From Caldilineaceae bacterium (GTDB taxonomy: Bacteria > Chloroflexota > Anaerolineae > Caldilineales > Caldilineaceae): a DNA stretch of 64,000 nucleotides. The first letter of the stretch is position 1. Every line of letters starts with the position of its first letter. Below are positions 1-8,824 of this stretch, in pieces. Under the pieces are notes generated by a model. That model made no database searches. It was not told where the DNA came from and saw only the letters and a list, made by a program, of their open reading frames with translations. The translations under genes were made by a program, and so were the position numbers. The stretch is from contig JAHBVH010000004.1 of the NCBI GenBank assembly GCA_019637645.1, positions 62,001 to 126,000 on the forward strand. The letters run 5' to 3'.

Positions 1-342
1 GGTAGCAACAAACTATCCCTTTGGATTGCGTTGGATGATGCCACACCCGAAAATGGCTGCCTACGCTTGGTGCCGGGTAGCCAGAAAAAGGTATACGAAG
101 AACAACACATTGACGATGGTAAGGGCTTTGGCAACCGCTTGGCCGACGAAGAGATGGCGAATCTACCCGTGATCACGGCCCCGGTGCCACGGGGCGGTGC
201 CGTCTTCTTCCATGATCTCACCTTGCACGCCTCTTGCCCTAATGTCAATGGGCAAGATCGTTGGTCCGTCATTCCCACCTATCGCGATGCAACCCAGCCA
301 GATAGTTCGACGGTATGGAAACAATCCTTACGGCTGGCATAG
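1..342 (+). CDS. Phytanoyl-CoA dioxygenase (PhyH) family protein, C-terminal part
   Basis: The reading frame is open from base 1 and ends with TAG, so only the last 113 residues of a longer protein are seen. The sequence WIALDDATPENGCLRL, followed by VPGSQKK, is typical of the PhyH family of Fe(II)/2-oxoglutarate oxygenases. The distal iron-binding histidine is probably the one in FHDLTLHAS, and the arginine in GQDRWSV is placed to hold 2-oxoglutarate. The HxD motif lies before the window. Bacterial PhyH proteins of this type hydroxylate diverse small molecules and often sit near sugar uptake operons, but the substrate cannot be read here. It is followed by a GNAT gene on the same strand. Confidence 0.85.
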   Translation, partial: GSNKLSLWIALDDATPENGCLRLVPGSQKKVYEEQHIDDGKGFGNRLADEEMANLPVITAPVPRGGAVFFHDLTLHASCPNVNGQDRWSVIPTYRDATQPDSSTVWKQSLRLA

Positions 343-409
343 CACATTTATCCATCTTACATTCAGTACCCTGGCGTGTCAATCAGCCTAGTGGAAATTG
401 AAGGCGGTC

Positions 410-1420
410 ATGTATCAAAAACTAGACGTGGTAACCTTAAGAAGTGGGGAACAGGTAGAAGTCGGTGTGGTCCAAGGGCCGGACTCCGCCTGGGCAGAAC
501 GGCTGGTGAAATTGCTCTGGCACAAAGGCGACCCGTGGAATTGGCAAAATGCACAGGTGCTGGAACGCGATCTGGGATTGGATGTCTTTTTCTATATCCT
601 GCACCGCGCCGGGCAACCGCTCGCCAATATCATGACCATTGAACGGGCCGGGGTTGGGCTTTTTGGCCATGTTTGGACCGAGCCAGCGGATCGCCAAAAG
701 GGAGCTAGTTCGCTTCTCATGGCCGCCCAAATGGAACATTTCGAGGAACGTGGGGGACAAGCGCTTTTCTTAGGCACCGGCTACGATTCCGTTGCCTATC
801 GGATGTACGCCCGCTTTGGCTTTACCAGTGTCGAGGCCCAAAGTGGCTATATGGCCTATTACCGCGCTGGGCAGGTTGCCTTTGAACAAGCTTATTTTGG
901 CCTGCCAACGGCGGCCACCGATGTGGTCATTCAACCGCTCCACTGGGTTCATTGGCCCGCGGCGGCGGCTCTCTTTTTGGGCGATTTTCCGGGTGTGATA
1001 CGCAATGTCCATGCCCAGATCTTTGGCCGTCAATCCCCCGAAGGCGGCCTCTTGCCGCTCCTCCTTGAAGGAGAAGTGCGGCAACGCCAAGGCAAAGCGC
1101 CCGTGACACTCGTCCTCCAAAACCAGGTAAGCAGCGCCGTGGTTGGGCTAGCCTCCTTGCAGGAACATCCCCTTTGGCCGGATCTGAGCCTGCTCGACCT
1201 ATACTATCATCCAGCGTATACGGCCCATCTCCCCGCCATGCTCGATGCCTTGCCCCTGGCCGAAGCAACAGGCATTGTGGCCTATGCCGACGCCGCACAA
1301 CCGGCCAAGCAGCAGTTGTTACAGGAAGCAGGCTTTCAGGTGATCACAACGCTCCCGGCTTGGGTGGCTGCCGATCCCAGCCACAGCCGATTGGTCGATG
1401 TCATCGTCTATCGACGCTAG
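410..1420 (+). CDS. GNAT family N-acetyltransferase
   Basis: A 336-residue protein with the acetyl-CoA binding motif of GNAT enzymes (RQKGASSLLM near residue 95-105), followed by FLGTGYDSVAYRMYARFGF, the usual alpha4-beta6-beta7 region with the Tyr that often acts as general acid. The second half (about 170-336) is a weaker domain of similar size, so this may be a double-GNAT protein with one active half. I chose ATG 410, which has AAGG five bases upstream; a TTG at 398 would add four residues. The acceptor is unknown. It lies 67 bp after the PhyH gene on the same strand and may be co-transcribed with it. Confidence 0.8.
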   Translation: MYQKLDVVTLRSGEQVEVGVVQGPDSAWAERLVKLLWHKGDPWNWQNAQVLERDLGLDVFFYILHRAGQPLANIMTIERAGVGLFGHVWTEPADRQKGASSLLMAAQMEHFEERGGQALFLGTGYDSVAYRMYARFGFTSVEAQSGYMAYYRAGQVAFEQAYFGLPTAATDVVIQPLHWVHWPAAAALFLGDFPGVIRNVHAQIFGRQSPEGGLLPLLLEGEVRQRQGKAPVTLVLQNQVSSAVVGLASLQEHPLWPDLSLLDLYYHPAYTAHLPAMLDALPLAEATGIVAYADAAQPAKQQLLQEAGFQVITTLPAWVAADPSHSRLVDVIVYRR

Positions 1421-1421
1421 C

Positions 1422-1560
1422 AGGGCCGTGCCGAGGACGGGCCAGAGCTGTCCGTGCAGCGTGACAATGACTGGCCCGTCCCCGGCACGGCTGTTAAGCT
1501 TGATGTAAAAGGCGTCCGCGCAGCGTGACAATGGCTGGCCCGTCCCCGGCACGGCTGTTA
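1422..1560. repeat. Inverted and direct repeat cluster between convergent genes
   Basis: A GC-rich 22-bp arm (1423-1444, GGCCGTGCCGAGGACGGGCC and two more bases) is inverted at 1471-1493 with about one mismatch, giving a strong hairpin. The right arm, with its upstream block (from TCCGTGCAGCGTGACAATG), is then repeated directly at about 1514-1560 with few changes. The cluster fills the gap between the GNAT gene and the convergent isomerase gene, so it may act as a terminator for one or both, but no T-run follows. Confidence 0.75.
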
Positions 1561-1577
1561 GGCTTGGCGCTCATGCG

Positions 1578-2381
1578 CTACGCCAGCAGGTTGTGTAAAA
1601 AGGCGACGGAATGACGGGCAACGGCATCACTATCTTGGGGATCGGGTGGTAGTTCGACCAACAAATAGTCATCATAACCAATTTCACGCAGCGCGGCCAA
1701 GGAGATGGGGAAATCCACGGCACCAGCCCCTAACAACCGTTCATTGCGATTGGCCGGATTCCAATCTTTGACATGCGTGAGAAGAGCACGCCCTTTGGCC
1801 GCCCGAATTTCAGCAGCGGGGTCCATCCCGCCCCCCGTAGAATTACCGACATCCAGATAGATCCCCAACGTAGTAGCAGCACCACAATCTTCGATCATCC
1901 GTAACAAATCCGCCGAATTCCACAAAAAAGGCTTACCCACGGCCTCTAGCGCCAGGGAAACCCCCACCCGTTGCGCGGGACCCAAGGCTTGGAGGACCCC
2001 ATCGCGAAAGAGATCCCACTTATTCTCTGGTGACTGATCCTGATCACAGGCGGGCACGAGAATGGCCCGTGCGCCGAGTTCATCGGCCAGGTCAATAGCA
2101 TCGAGCAGCAGACTCACCCCCAGGTCACGGATCCGCGCGTCAGGGCTAGCTAGGTTAAAGACCCAATGCGCATTCATACAAAGCGAAGTAATGGCAACCC
2201 CCGCGTCGGCGGCTTGCTTGCGGAGGGCCGTCCGCTCGGCTTTCGACAGCCGTTGGGTCCACAATTGAGTGGCATCAATATTCAATTCTAGACCCGTCGC
2301 GCCGACCCGCGCCGTCGCTTCGACCTTTTGCGCGGGGTTCATCGTTGCTGGAAAGGTGCCGGAGTTCATACCGATTTTCAT
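1578..2381 (-). CDS. Sugar phosphate isomerase/epimerase-like TIM-barrel protein
   Basis: A 267-residue protein of the xylose isomerase-like TIM barrel family (AP endonuclease 2 fold). Likely metal ligands are the Glu in SLALEAVG, Asp in IYLDVGN, His in LLTHVKDW and Glu in LLVELPPDP, in the usual E-D-H-E order. Members isomerise or epimerise ketoses or inositol derivatives. I chose ATG 2381, giving MKIGMNSGTF, with AAGGAT about ten bases upstream; an upstream ATG at 2402 has no ribosome site. It is the last gene after the binding protein and two permeases of a sugar ABC system, which suggests that it acts on the imported sugar. The exact substrate is unknown. Confidence 0.82.
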   Translation of the reverse strand: MKIGMNSGTFPATMNPAQKVEATARVGATGLELNIDATQLWTQRLSKAERTALRKQAADAGVAITSLCMNAHWVFNLASPDARIRDLGVSLLLDAIDLADELGARAILVPACDQDQSPENKWDLFRDGVLQALGPAQRVGVSLALEAVGKPFLWNSADLLRMIEDCGAATTLGIYLDVGNSTGGGMDPAAEIRAAKGRALLTHVKDWNPANRNERLLGAGAVDFPISLAALREIGYDDYLLVELPPDPQDSDAVARHSVAFLHNLLA

Positions 2382-2464
2382 AAGGTGATAGATCCTTGTC
2401 ATGGGCCTGTGTTGCGTGCTACGTCACTTGAATGATAAGACGTAACCCACAAGACGCGGCAAGA

Positions 2465-3382
2465 TTAGCCCTTTACGCCACTGATGACAATTCCTTGGAT
2501 AAACCGGGCCTGGGCCACATAGAAGACGACCAACACAGGGATGGTCGCGACCAAGGTCATGGCCATTGTCTCGGGAATCCGTTGGGACTGTTGGGTTTCA
2601 AAGAGACGCAAAGCAATCGCGACGGTTAATTTGCGGGGCTCGCTAAGGTAGATCAGCGGATCAAAATAGTTATTCCAATTCCAGGCAAAGGCTTGGATGG
2701 CAATCACCCCCAACGCCGGCTTGGAGAGGGGCATAATAATGTTCCAGTAGATGCGGAACCAACTGGCACCGTCAATCCGCGCGGCGTCGTCTAACTCCAC
2801 ATTGATCGACATAAAGAACTGGCGCAAGAGAAAGACATTGTAGGCATTGGTCAGCCATTGGGGCACAATGAGCGGCCAAAAGGTATTAACTAGCTTCAGT
2901 TTCGCCCAAAAGAGATAGATAGGGATCAGCGTTACCTGGCTAGGCAACATCATCGTTGCCAACAAGATCATAAAGATGACGTTGCGCCCCCAAAAGCGAA
3001 TGCGGGCAAAGCCAAAGGCGACCAACGAACTAGAAAAGACCAACCCCACAATATTGAAGACAGTAATGTAGATGGTGTTGTAGTAGAAGACGGTAAAGGG
3101 GGGCACCGACTTGTTCCAGGCGGTGAAAAAGTTGCTCCATTTTGGCTCTGGTGGAACCCAAACCATAGGATATTGATAGACTAGCCCTTCCGGCTTGAGG
3201 GAAGTCGAGATCATCCAGAGAAGCGGAGCAGAAAAGATGAGCGCACCGATACACAAAACGGTATAGAGCAAAATTCGGCCCACAACCCACAAACTGCGCT
3301 TACGCACGACAGCCCCGTCCAGGCGGCGCGCAACAGTCGCAGGTGCGACCGCGGTTGGATAGCTTTTTTCTCCTGTCGTCAT
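2465..3382 (-). CDS. Carbohydrate ABC transporter permease (MalG/UgpE type)
   Basis: A 305-residue inner-membrane permease with six expected transmembrane segments. The cytoplasmic EAA loop is at about residues 197-215 (DDAARIDGASWFRIYW), the contact site for the ATPase in the MalG family. Its start codon overlaps the stop of the upstream permease gene by four bases, so translation is probably coupled. It would form the heterodimeric channel with that permease and receive sugar from the lipoprotein encoded at 4531-5910. The long N-terminal cytoplasmic stretch before the first helix is common in this subfamily. Confidence 0.93.
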   Translation of the reverse strand: MTTGEKSYPTAVAPATVARRLDGAVVRKRSLWVVGRILLYTVLCIGALIFSAPLLWMISTSLKPEGLVYQYPMVWVPPEPKWSNFFTAWNKSVPPFTVFYYNTIYITVFNIVGLVFSSSLVAFGFARIRFWGRNVIFMILLATMMLPSQVTLIPIYLFWAKLKLVNTFWPLIVPQWLTNAYNVFLLRQFFMSINVELDDAARIDGASWFRIYWNIIMPLSKPALGVIAIQAFAWNWNNYFDPLIYLSEPRKLTVAIALRLFETQQSQRIPETMAMTLVATIPVLVVFYVAQARFIQGIVISGVKG

Positions 3383-4323
3383 TTTTTCAACTCTCCCTCA
3401 TAATGCACCCAGCCGTCTGATGATCGCACGACCAATACCGTAAAGAGCATGATGACCACAAAGAGCGCCCATGCCAACGCCGACGCATAGCCAAATTGAA
3501 AGTCTTGAAAGCCTTTACGGTAGAGATAAAGCACTTGGGTGAGGGTTGCGTTATTGGGGCCACCACCGGTCATGATATAGGACTGCGTAAAAACCTGGAA
3601 AGAGCCGATGATGTTGATCAACAAGTTAAAGTAAATTGTGGGGGTCAACATGGGGACGGTGATGTGGATAAAACGCCGCCAACTACCCGCCCCATCGATT
3701 TCGGCGGCTTCATAGAGCTGCGTCGGGATCCCCTGGAGCCCGGCCAGATAGAGCAACATGGCACCGCCAGCCCCCCACAGGCCCATTAAAATAAAGCCAG
3801 GCACGGCCCATGTCTCGGAGAAGAGCCAACGTGGGCCTTCAATGCCAATCGAGCGCAAGCCCATATTCAGTAGCCCAAAGCGTGGATTGAGGACATAGCC
3901 CCACAAAATCGCCACCGCCGCGCCCGAAACAACCGAGGGCAGGTAGTAGAGCATGCGCCAGACGCCAAGTAACTTCACTTTCTGGTTCATCAGCAGCGCA
4001 ATAGCCAACGCCATGATAATCCCGCTGGGCACCAATGCAAAGGTATAGTACGCCGTGACACGGAAGGATTTCCAGAAGAGTTCGTCATTCCACATTCTCG
4101 TGTAATTGCCAAACCCAACAAATCTTTCAAAGCTGAGCAGATCGGTCTCCATCAAACTAATGCGGAATGAGTAGATCATGGCAAAAGCGATGAGCAGACC
4201 AAAGTGGAGTAACCAGGGAGAGATAAAGAGAAAACCAGCAATGTTATCGCGGATCACGCGGGTCGAGACACGACGCCGACGCGGCAGGGAACCGCCAGGC
4301 GGTACAGCAGTTTGCACACTCAT
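3379..4323 (-). CDS. Carbohydrate ABC transporter permease (MalF/UgpA type)
   Basis: A permease of about 314 residues with six expected membrane helices and the EAA loop YEAAEIDGAGSWRRF near the C-terminal third. It pairs with the permease encoded immediately downstream (four-base overlap). I chose ATG 4323 (MSVQTAV), with AAGGG about nine bases upstream; an in-frame ATG at 4332 lies inside that ribosome site. The N-terminus is basic (PRRRRVSTR), as expected for a cytoplasmic leader. No ATP-binding subunit gene is nearby, so the transporter probably uses a shared MsiK/UgpC-type ATPase encoded elsewhere; this is an inference. Confidence 0.93.
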   Translation of the reverse strand: MSVQTAVPPGGSLPRRRRVSTRVIRDNIAGFLFISPWLLHFGLLIAFAMIYSFRISLMETDLLSFERFVGFGNYTRMWNDELFWKSFRVTAYYTFALVPSGIIMALAIALLMNQKVKLLGVWRMLYYLPSVVSGAAVAILWGYVLNPRFGLLNMGLRSIGIEGPRWLFSETWAVPGFILMGLWGAGGAMLLYLAGLQGIPTQLYEAAEIDGAGSWRRFIHITVPMLTPTIYFNLLINIIGSFQVFTQSYIMTGGGPNNATLTQVLYLYRKGFQDFQFGYASALAWALFVVIMLFTVLVVRSSDGWVHYEGELKK

Positions 4324-4351
4324 GAACAACATCCCTTTGCATAATACTCAT

Positions 4352-4511
4352 GCTCATCGGCCCAAAGGGGAGACGACGATGTTCGGCTAGGGGTATACAA
4401 ACGGGTAGCCCCCTCTGCACCGATGAGCCCTCACGGACAGGATCAACTAGCGGATATGCGTGCAATGCTTCCTGATAGTGCGCGGTTTGGACAGACAGAC
4501 CATCAGGAAGC
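4352..4511. promoter_or_regulatory. Intercistronic hairpins between binding-protein and permease genes
   Basis: Two inverted repeats lie in the 207-bp gap: GCTCATCGG at 4352-4360 with its complement at 4420-4428, and GCTTCCTGAT at 4467-4476 with its complement at 4502-4511. On the minus-strand transcript they follow the binding-protein stop codon and precede the permease start. Such hairpins in sugar ABC operons usually stabilise or partly terminate the mRNA, so that more binding protein than permease is made. That role is inferred. Confidence 0.6.
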
Positions 4512-4530
4512 GCGGACTCGGCGTGTTTGC

Positions 4531-5910
4531 TTAGTCCATCTGCGATTCGTTCACCTGATCAGCGATCTCAATGAAATATTCGGGACCGACATCACCCACG
4601 ACATAGACCTTTTCCAAGGCCGGGTTGATGATCTCATAGGCCGCATTTTGCTTCTTGAACCAGAAGCTATCTTCGGCATAGCCCCATTCCAACAGTTCGG
4701 GAATTGTTTCGAGGCGCACTTCTTCGAGGGACGGACGCACTTGGCGAACAGTGTCAATAAAGTTAGAGATGCGCGACTTCAAAACCGGGATAATCCCTTC
4801 CACAGCCACAATCTGCTTATCTTGGTAGACCGGGCCAGAGAGGAAGCTGAGAACCTTCCACGCTTCGTCGGCAGCCTTGCTCTGTTGGGTGATCGACCAC
4901 GCGTCGGTGGTGCCCAAGACACTGCGCTTGCCGGTGGGACCAACCGGCACATGATACATGTTCCAGCGAATCCCGGCATCACTCATGCGCTTGTCGCGAC
5001 CAATCGGATAGGTACCATCTTCAATAAAGGCCACAAATTGGGCAGTCACGGCATCATCGCCCCACTTATTTTCAATATCACCGGGGCGGGCAAAGGTGTT
5101 ATCGGTCCAGATACGGTCATACATCCATTGGAGGCCAGCTTGCGATTGCTCACTGTCCATCATATATTTGGTGCCATACTTCTCATCAACCACTTTACCA
5201 TCAAACATATAGACCGTATTCCAGAAGCGGTCCCAGCCCCAAGCCGGTTTCCAACCACCCCATTGGTATTCATTCCCAGCGGCACGGGCGGCGTCGGTCA
5301 GTTGTTTAGCCATCGCGGCGTAATCGTCATGGTTCCAGTTGCCATCGTCTGGTGGCAATTCAACCCCATATTGCTCAAAGAGATCCACATTGACGGTTAC
5401 CGTCATCACGTTAATATATTTGGGCATCCCCACGCGTTTGCCCAACATGACCAACCCCGTCCATTGGAAGTCATTGTAGTCGCTAATTTGCTCGTCCGTC
5501 ATATCGCGATCGACAAAGGGCTGAACATCCAGCAACAGATCGCGCTCGGTCCAGTTAAAGAAGATGTTTCCCCAGGCTTCAAAGATGTCAACGGCTTCAC
5601 CCGCAACCATTTGGGCCAATAATTTCTCAATCCATCCATCTGGTGCGGCCTCAACTTGTACCTGAATATTGGGATTCTCGGCGCGGAAATCTTCATCGAG
5701 CGTTTTTTGCGCCTGTACATCATTTTCGGCACCGGCGCGCGACATAAAGCGAATGGTGACGGTATCAGCCGCTGGTGCGCTACCGGCTGCTGTCTCACCG
5801 CTGCTAGTGGCTGGCCCAGCAGCCGGTGCACAGGCCACGACAGCCAAACCAACGCCGGTCATGGCCGTAGTGCGCAGAAAGGTACGACGAGTTAGACGTT
5901 GCTGAAACAT
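4531..5910 (-). CDS. Extracellular sugar-binding lipoprotein of an ABC transporter
   Basis: A 459-residue solute-binding protein (SBP family 1, MalE-like). The N-terminus has a twin-arginine motif (RRTFLR, residues 8-13), a short hydrophobic stretch and a lipobox ending in Cys27 (AVVAC), followed by an Ala/Ser/Thr-rich spacer. It is therefore probably exported folded by Tat and anchored as a lipoprotein. The mature part has the conserved VTIRFMSRAG start strand and the FIEDGTYPIG and DAWSITQQS segments of the family. It is the first gene of the operon with two permeases and an isomerase-like gene. The ligand is unknown but probably a mono- or oligosaccharide. GGAGGA lies about six bases upstream of the ATG. 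Confidence 0.93.
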   Translation of the reverse strand: MFQQRLTRRTFLRTTAMTGVGLAVVACAPAAGPATSSGETAAGSAPAADTVTIRFMSRAGAENDVQAQKTLDEDFRAENPNIQVQVEAAPDGWIEKLLAQMVAGEAVDIFEAWGNIFFNWTERDLLLDVQPFVDRDMTDEQISDYNDFQWTGLVMLGKRVGMPKYINVMTVTVNVDLFEQYGVELPPDDGNWNHDDYAAMAKQLTDAARAAGNEYQWGGWKPAWGWDRFWNTVYMFDGKVVDEKYGTKYMMDSEQSQAGLQWMYDRIWTDNTFARPGDIENKWGDDAVTAQFVAFIEDGTYPIGRDKRMSDAGIRWNMYHVPVGPTGKRSVLGTTDAWSITQQSKAADEAWKVLSFLSGPVYQDKQIVAVEGIIPVLKSRISNFIDTVRQVRPSLEEVRLETIPELLEWGYAEDSFWFKKQNAAYEIINPALEKVYVVGDVGPEYFIEIADQVNESQMD

Positions 5911-5943
5911 ATGGTTCCTCCTAAAACAAAGATGGAAATAAGT

Positions 5944-6027
5944 TAGGAGTTACGCACTTGGGCCAGGCCTGACAGGTTTTCCAAACCTGTCAGGTCTCTA
6001 ATCACCCAACCAACTGCGTAACTTCTA
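5944..6027. repeat. 84-bp composite palindromic element, copy 1
   Basis: The outer arms are TAGGAGTTACGCACTTGG (5944-5961) and CCAACTGCGTAACTTCTA (6010-6027), complementary with two mismatches. Inside lies motif A, a 12-bp perfect stem (5968-5979 with 5983-5994) with core CTGACAGG. Near-identical elements lie at 54576-54659 and 61582-61666. This copy sits just upstream of the sugar-binding-protein gene, in what should be its promoter region. Confidence 0.9.
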
Positions 6028-6739
6028 TAAGTAACCAATGATTACGCATGTTTTTACGATCAATAGAAAGGCAGGTGCGCGACAACAGGGCAACAAGCGT
6101 GCGCCATGTACCTTATCAGCCTAGTTGTTTTCGTCCTACCTGGGGACACTTAGCGGTGCAACATACGTAAGTTGTATTGGATAAACACGTACGACGATAT
6201 AATGTGGGGCAACAGTAAGCATGCGTAACAGGGATAGCGCGTATGGGAAGAATACACCCCATCCATCTGCCCCTATTGCCGTTTTACACACAACTAATGC
6301 TGGTATTCAGGATGAGCAGGACTGTTATCATCTGTAAACAGATCAATGGGCCTGTTAGCGGAAGAGGAGGATTGGTACACAGACTTCACTAATCGTCGAC
6401 AAGAGACAACGAAGCCACGGCCAAAACGACCCCATAGGAGCTGGCATAGTCGTGTGCAAAACCCGACAATGTATCTAATTTACGTGGCTATGCCTAACCA
6501 CCATCGTATTTGACTTTGACAAGAGTCAAACATGGAGACAGCACGTAAATTTCTATATTATTAGGCTAGTCGTTGGTTGAATCGAATGATATGAATTATT
6601 TGGTAGAGTTGCTCACTATTATAACGCACATTTTAGAATGCGCAAATTAGCTTTATTCTGTGGCTAGCCCGCTGCTAACTCCTAGCAGATTTACCCATTT
6701 GCTGGCCCATCAGGTATGCTTACCAGAGCATCATTGTTC
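6028..6739. other. Long spacer with no gene recognised
   Basis: The 712 bp between the composite repeat and the arm-only repeat hold no open frame that looks coding, no tRNA and no clear consensus promoter. Base composition is more AT-rich than the flanking genes, mainly in the right half. It separates the divergent sugar ABC operon and MFS gene, so the control sites of both probably lie here. Confidence 0.5.
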
Positions 6740-6798
6740 ACATTCTTAGGATTTACGCAGTTGGTCGTACCAACCAACTGCGTAAATTCTAAGAATGT
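6740..6798. repeat. Arm-only version of the composite element (25-bp inverted repeat)
   Basis: Left arm 6740-6764 (centre GGATTTACGCAGTTGG) and right arm 6774-6798 (centre CCAACTGCGTAAATT) match as inverted repeats with one mismatch around a nine-base loop. The arm sequence is that of the outer arms of the 84-bp elements, but motif A is absent. It ends 28 bp before the GTG start of the MFS gene, so it lies in the 5' leader or the promoter of that gene. Confidence 0.88.
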
Positions 6799-6825
6799 TA
6801 AAACAACCTGGAAATTGAGGCTTTT

Positions 6826-8067
6826 GTGAACCCGCAACCAGCGAAGACCACCACCCAACCGCTTCCCCTGGTATTGGTGGTTAGTAGCGTCATTGCCTTG
6901 TCTATTCTGGGCGATTCCCTCCTGTATAATATTCTTCCACTAGAAGCAGCGCAGCTAGGTATTAGTTTACCCTGGGTCGGGGTTCTATTAAGCATCAACC
7001 GGCTTGTCCGGCTTATTTCCAATGCCTGGGCCAGTGCGGCCTTTGAACGCTGGGGAGCACGTACGCCTTTCCTGGTGGCAACGCTGATCGGGCTCTGCTC
7101 GACGGTGTTGTATGGCATTGGCTGGGGGCTTATCGTCTTCCTGGGCGCACGTCTCTTGTGGGGCATTGCGTGGTCTGGGTTGCGCCAAGGGGGCTATGAA
7201 GCCATTTGGCACGGCGGCAGCGCCAACAAAGGGCGATTGACGGGCCTCTCGTGGGGTGTAATCCGCATGGGAAGCGCCTTGAGCGTACTGGCAGGTGGTT
7301 TGCTTTATGATCGGTTTGGCTACCTCACAACGCTGCTCGTGGTGATGAGCGTTACGGCCTTGGCGCTCCCCCTTGCCTTCTGGGTCCGCTGGCCAGCAAA
7401 CGCCTTCTTGCCCCACAGTCACCCTAGCAGCCCACCCACCAGGGTGGGCCAACTGAGCAATTGGCAGCAGTGGTGGCAAGCCCTCCAAAGCGCCGAAGCG
7501 CGTTGGCTCATTATCGGCGCGGCACTCCAATTCTACTTAAGTGGGGTGGTCGTCTCCACCACCTCGCTCTTCCTGACCGAGCATCTGCAGCCGACCGACA
7601 ATGGGTTGCTGCTGGGATTAGGGATTGGAAGTATTACGGGTATTTTGCAAGGAATACGCTGGCTGAGTGATATTCTCTTTGGGCCTACGATTGGCCGGAT
7701 CTCGGATCGCTTCGGCCAGACCCACATGGCGGTCGCCTTGGTGACCGTTGGGTTTGGCGCGCTGATTGGCCTGGCGACGCTTAGTAGTATGCTGCTGGTG
7801 GTAGCTTGTCTACTAGCCTATTTTCTTTGCGACAGCGGCATGAATGTCACCCTCTCCGCCGCGGCGAGCGGCATAGCGCTACGCCGAGAGCGCCCCCACA
7901 CCTTTATCGGGCTCTACACCACAGCCACCGATCTGGGCTCGGCCCTTGGCCCCTTGCTAGCCTTTTCCTTGAGCGGTTGGATCGGGCTGCCCGTAACTTA
8001 TACAGTCACGGCCGGGCTAGTCATGGTTGCCATCTTTCGCTATCGCACCCTGGCCCAGGCCCATTAA
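6826..8067 (+). CDS. Major facilitator superfamily transporter
   Basis: A 413-residue membrane protein with about twelve hydrophobic segments. The loop between helices 2 and 3 (NAWASAAFERWGARTPF) and the matching loop in the second half (IGRISDRFGQTHMAV, near residue 290) are MFS signature regions. It starts with GTG preceded by TGAGG five bases upstream. It is most likely an exporter or sugar/drug transporter of a broad MFS_1 type; the substrate is not visible. A HAD phosphatase gene and a methyltransferase gene follow on the same strand with short gaps, and the three may form an operon. Confidence 0.88.
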   Translation: MNPQPAKTTTQPLPLVLVVSSVIALSILGDSLLYNILPLEAAQLGISLPWVGVLLSINRLVRLISNAWASAAFERWGARTPFLVATLIGLCSTVLYGIGWGLIVFLGARLLWGIAWSGLRQGGYEAIWHGGSANKGRLTGLSWGVIRMGSALSVLAGGLLYDRFGYLTTLLVVMSVTALALPLAFWVRWPANAFLPHSHPSSPPTRVGQLSNWQQWWQALQSAEARWLIIGAALQFYLSGVVVSTTSLFLTEHLQPTDNGLLLGLGIGSITGILQGIRWLSDILFGPTIGRISDRFGQTHMAVALVTVGFGALIGLATLSSMLLVVACLLAYFLCDSGMNVTLSAAASGIALRRERPHTFIGLYTTATDLGSALGPLLAFSLSGWIGLPVTYTVTAGLVMVAIFRYRTLAQAH

Positions 8068-8110
8068 GTTGCACTTGTCGATTCTCATCACAAAGGAAAT
8101 TAGTATCATT

Positions 8111-8824
8111 ATGGACCCTGCGACCCACTCTTCCCAACGCCCACTTCAGCACTTACGCGCGGTTGTCTTCGATATGGACGGCCTGATGGTTGATACCGAG
8201 TCGATCTATCAGTCCGCGTGGCGCGAGGCAGCCAGCACCTTGGGCTACCACCTGCCAGAAGCGACCTTATTGGCAACTACAGGCCGACGGCTCGAAGATT
8301 GCTATGCGATCTTGCGCACCGCGGTGGACACGGCCTTTCCCATGCCCACTTTTCTGGAACTATGGCCGCGCCTGTGGCATAAGCAGGTCAGCACGCACGG
8401 TGTGCCACGCAAACCAGGGCTGGTCGAGTTGCTGGATCTGCTGGATGAACGCCAGATTCCCAAGGCGGTTGCCACCTCCACCGAATACGATGAAGCGCTT
8501 TTTACTCTGCAAAAGGCCGGGATTGCCGACCGCTTCTCCCTCATTATTTCGGGCGATCAGATTGCCAATGGCAAACCAGCGCCCGATATTTTTCTACGCG
8601 CGGCGGCGCGTCTGGGGGTTGCCCCAGAGCATTGCCTCGCGCTCGAAGACTCCGAAGCAGGGGTCCTGGCCGCGACGACCGCGGGGATGGTGACGATCAT
8701 GGTGCCAGAGATCAAACAGATCGCGCCAGCAGTAGTTGAACGCGCATATCAGATCCACTCATCGCTACACGAATCAAGGCGACTGATTCTTACGCAGTGG
8801 CTTTCCCAAGAGATAACCCCATGA
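8111..8824 (+). CDS. HAD family hydrolase (beta-phosphoglucomutase-like)
   Basis: A 237-residue HAD phosphatase. Motif I is [11 protein letters not shown], with the nucleophile Asp and the acid/base Asp two residues later. Motif II is the Thr in [11 protein letters not shown]. Motif III is the Lys in [11 protein letters not shown]. Motif IV is the acidic pair in [13 protein letters not shown] helical cap follows motif I, as in subfamily IA. I chose ATG 8111 because motif I then begins near residue 20; the longer open frame overlaps the MFS gene end. Its stop overlaps the next start as ATGA. The substrate is probably a small sugar phosphate, by analogy only. Confidence 0.88.
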   Translation: MDPATHSSQRPLQHLRAVVFDMDGLMVDTESIYQSAWREAASTLGYHLPEATLLATTGRRLEDCYAILRTAVDTAFPMPTFLELWPRLWHKQVSTHGVPRKPGLVELLDLLDERQIPKAVATSTEYDEALFTLQKAGIADRFSLIISGDQIANGKPAPDIFLRAAARLGVAPEHCLALEDSEAGVLAATTAGMVTIMVPEIKQIAPAVVERAYQIHSSLHESRRLILTQWLSQEITP

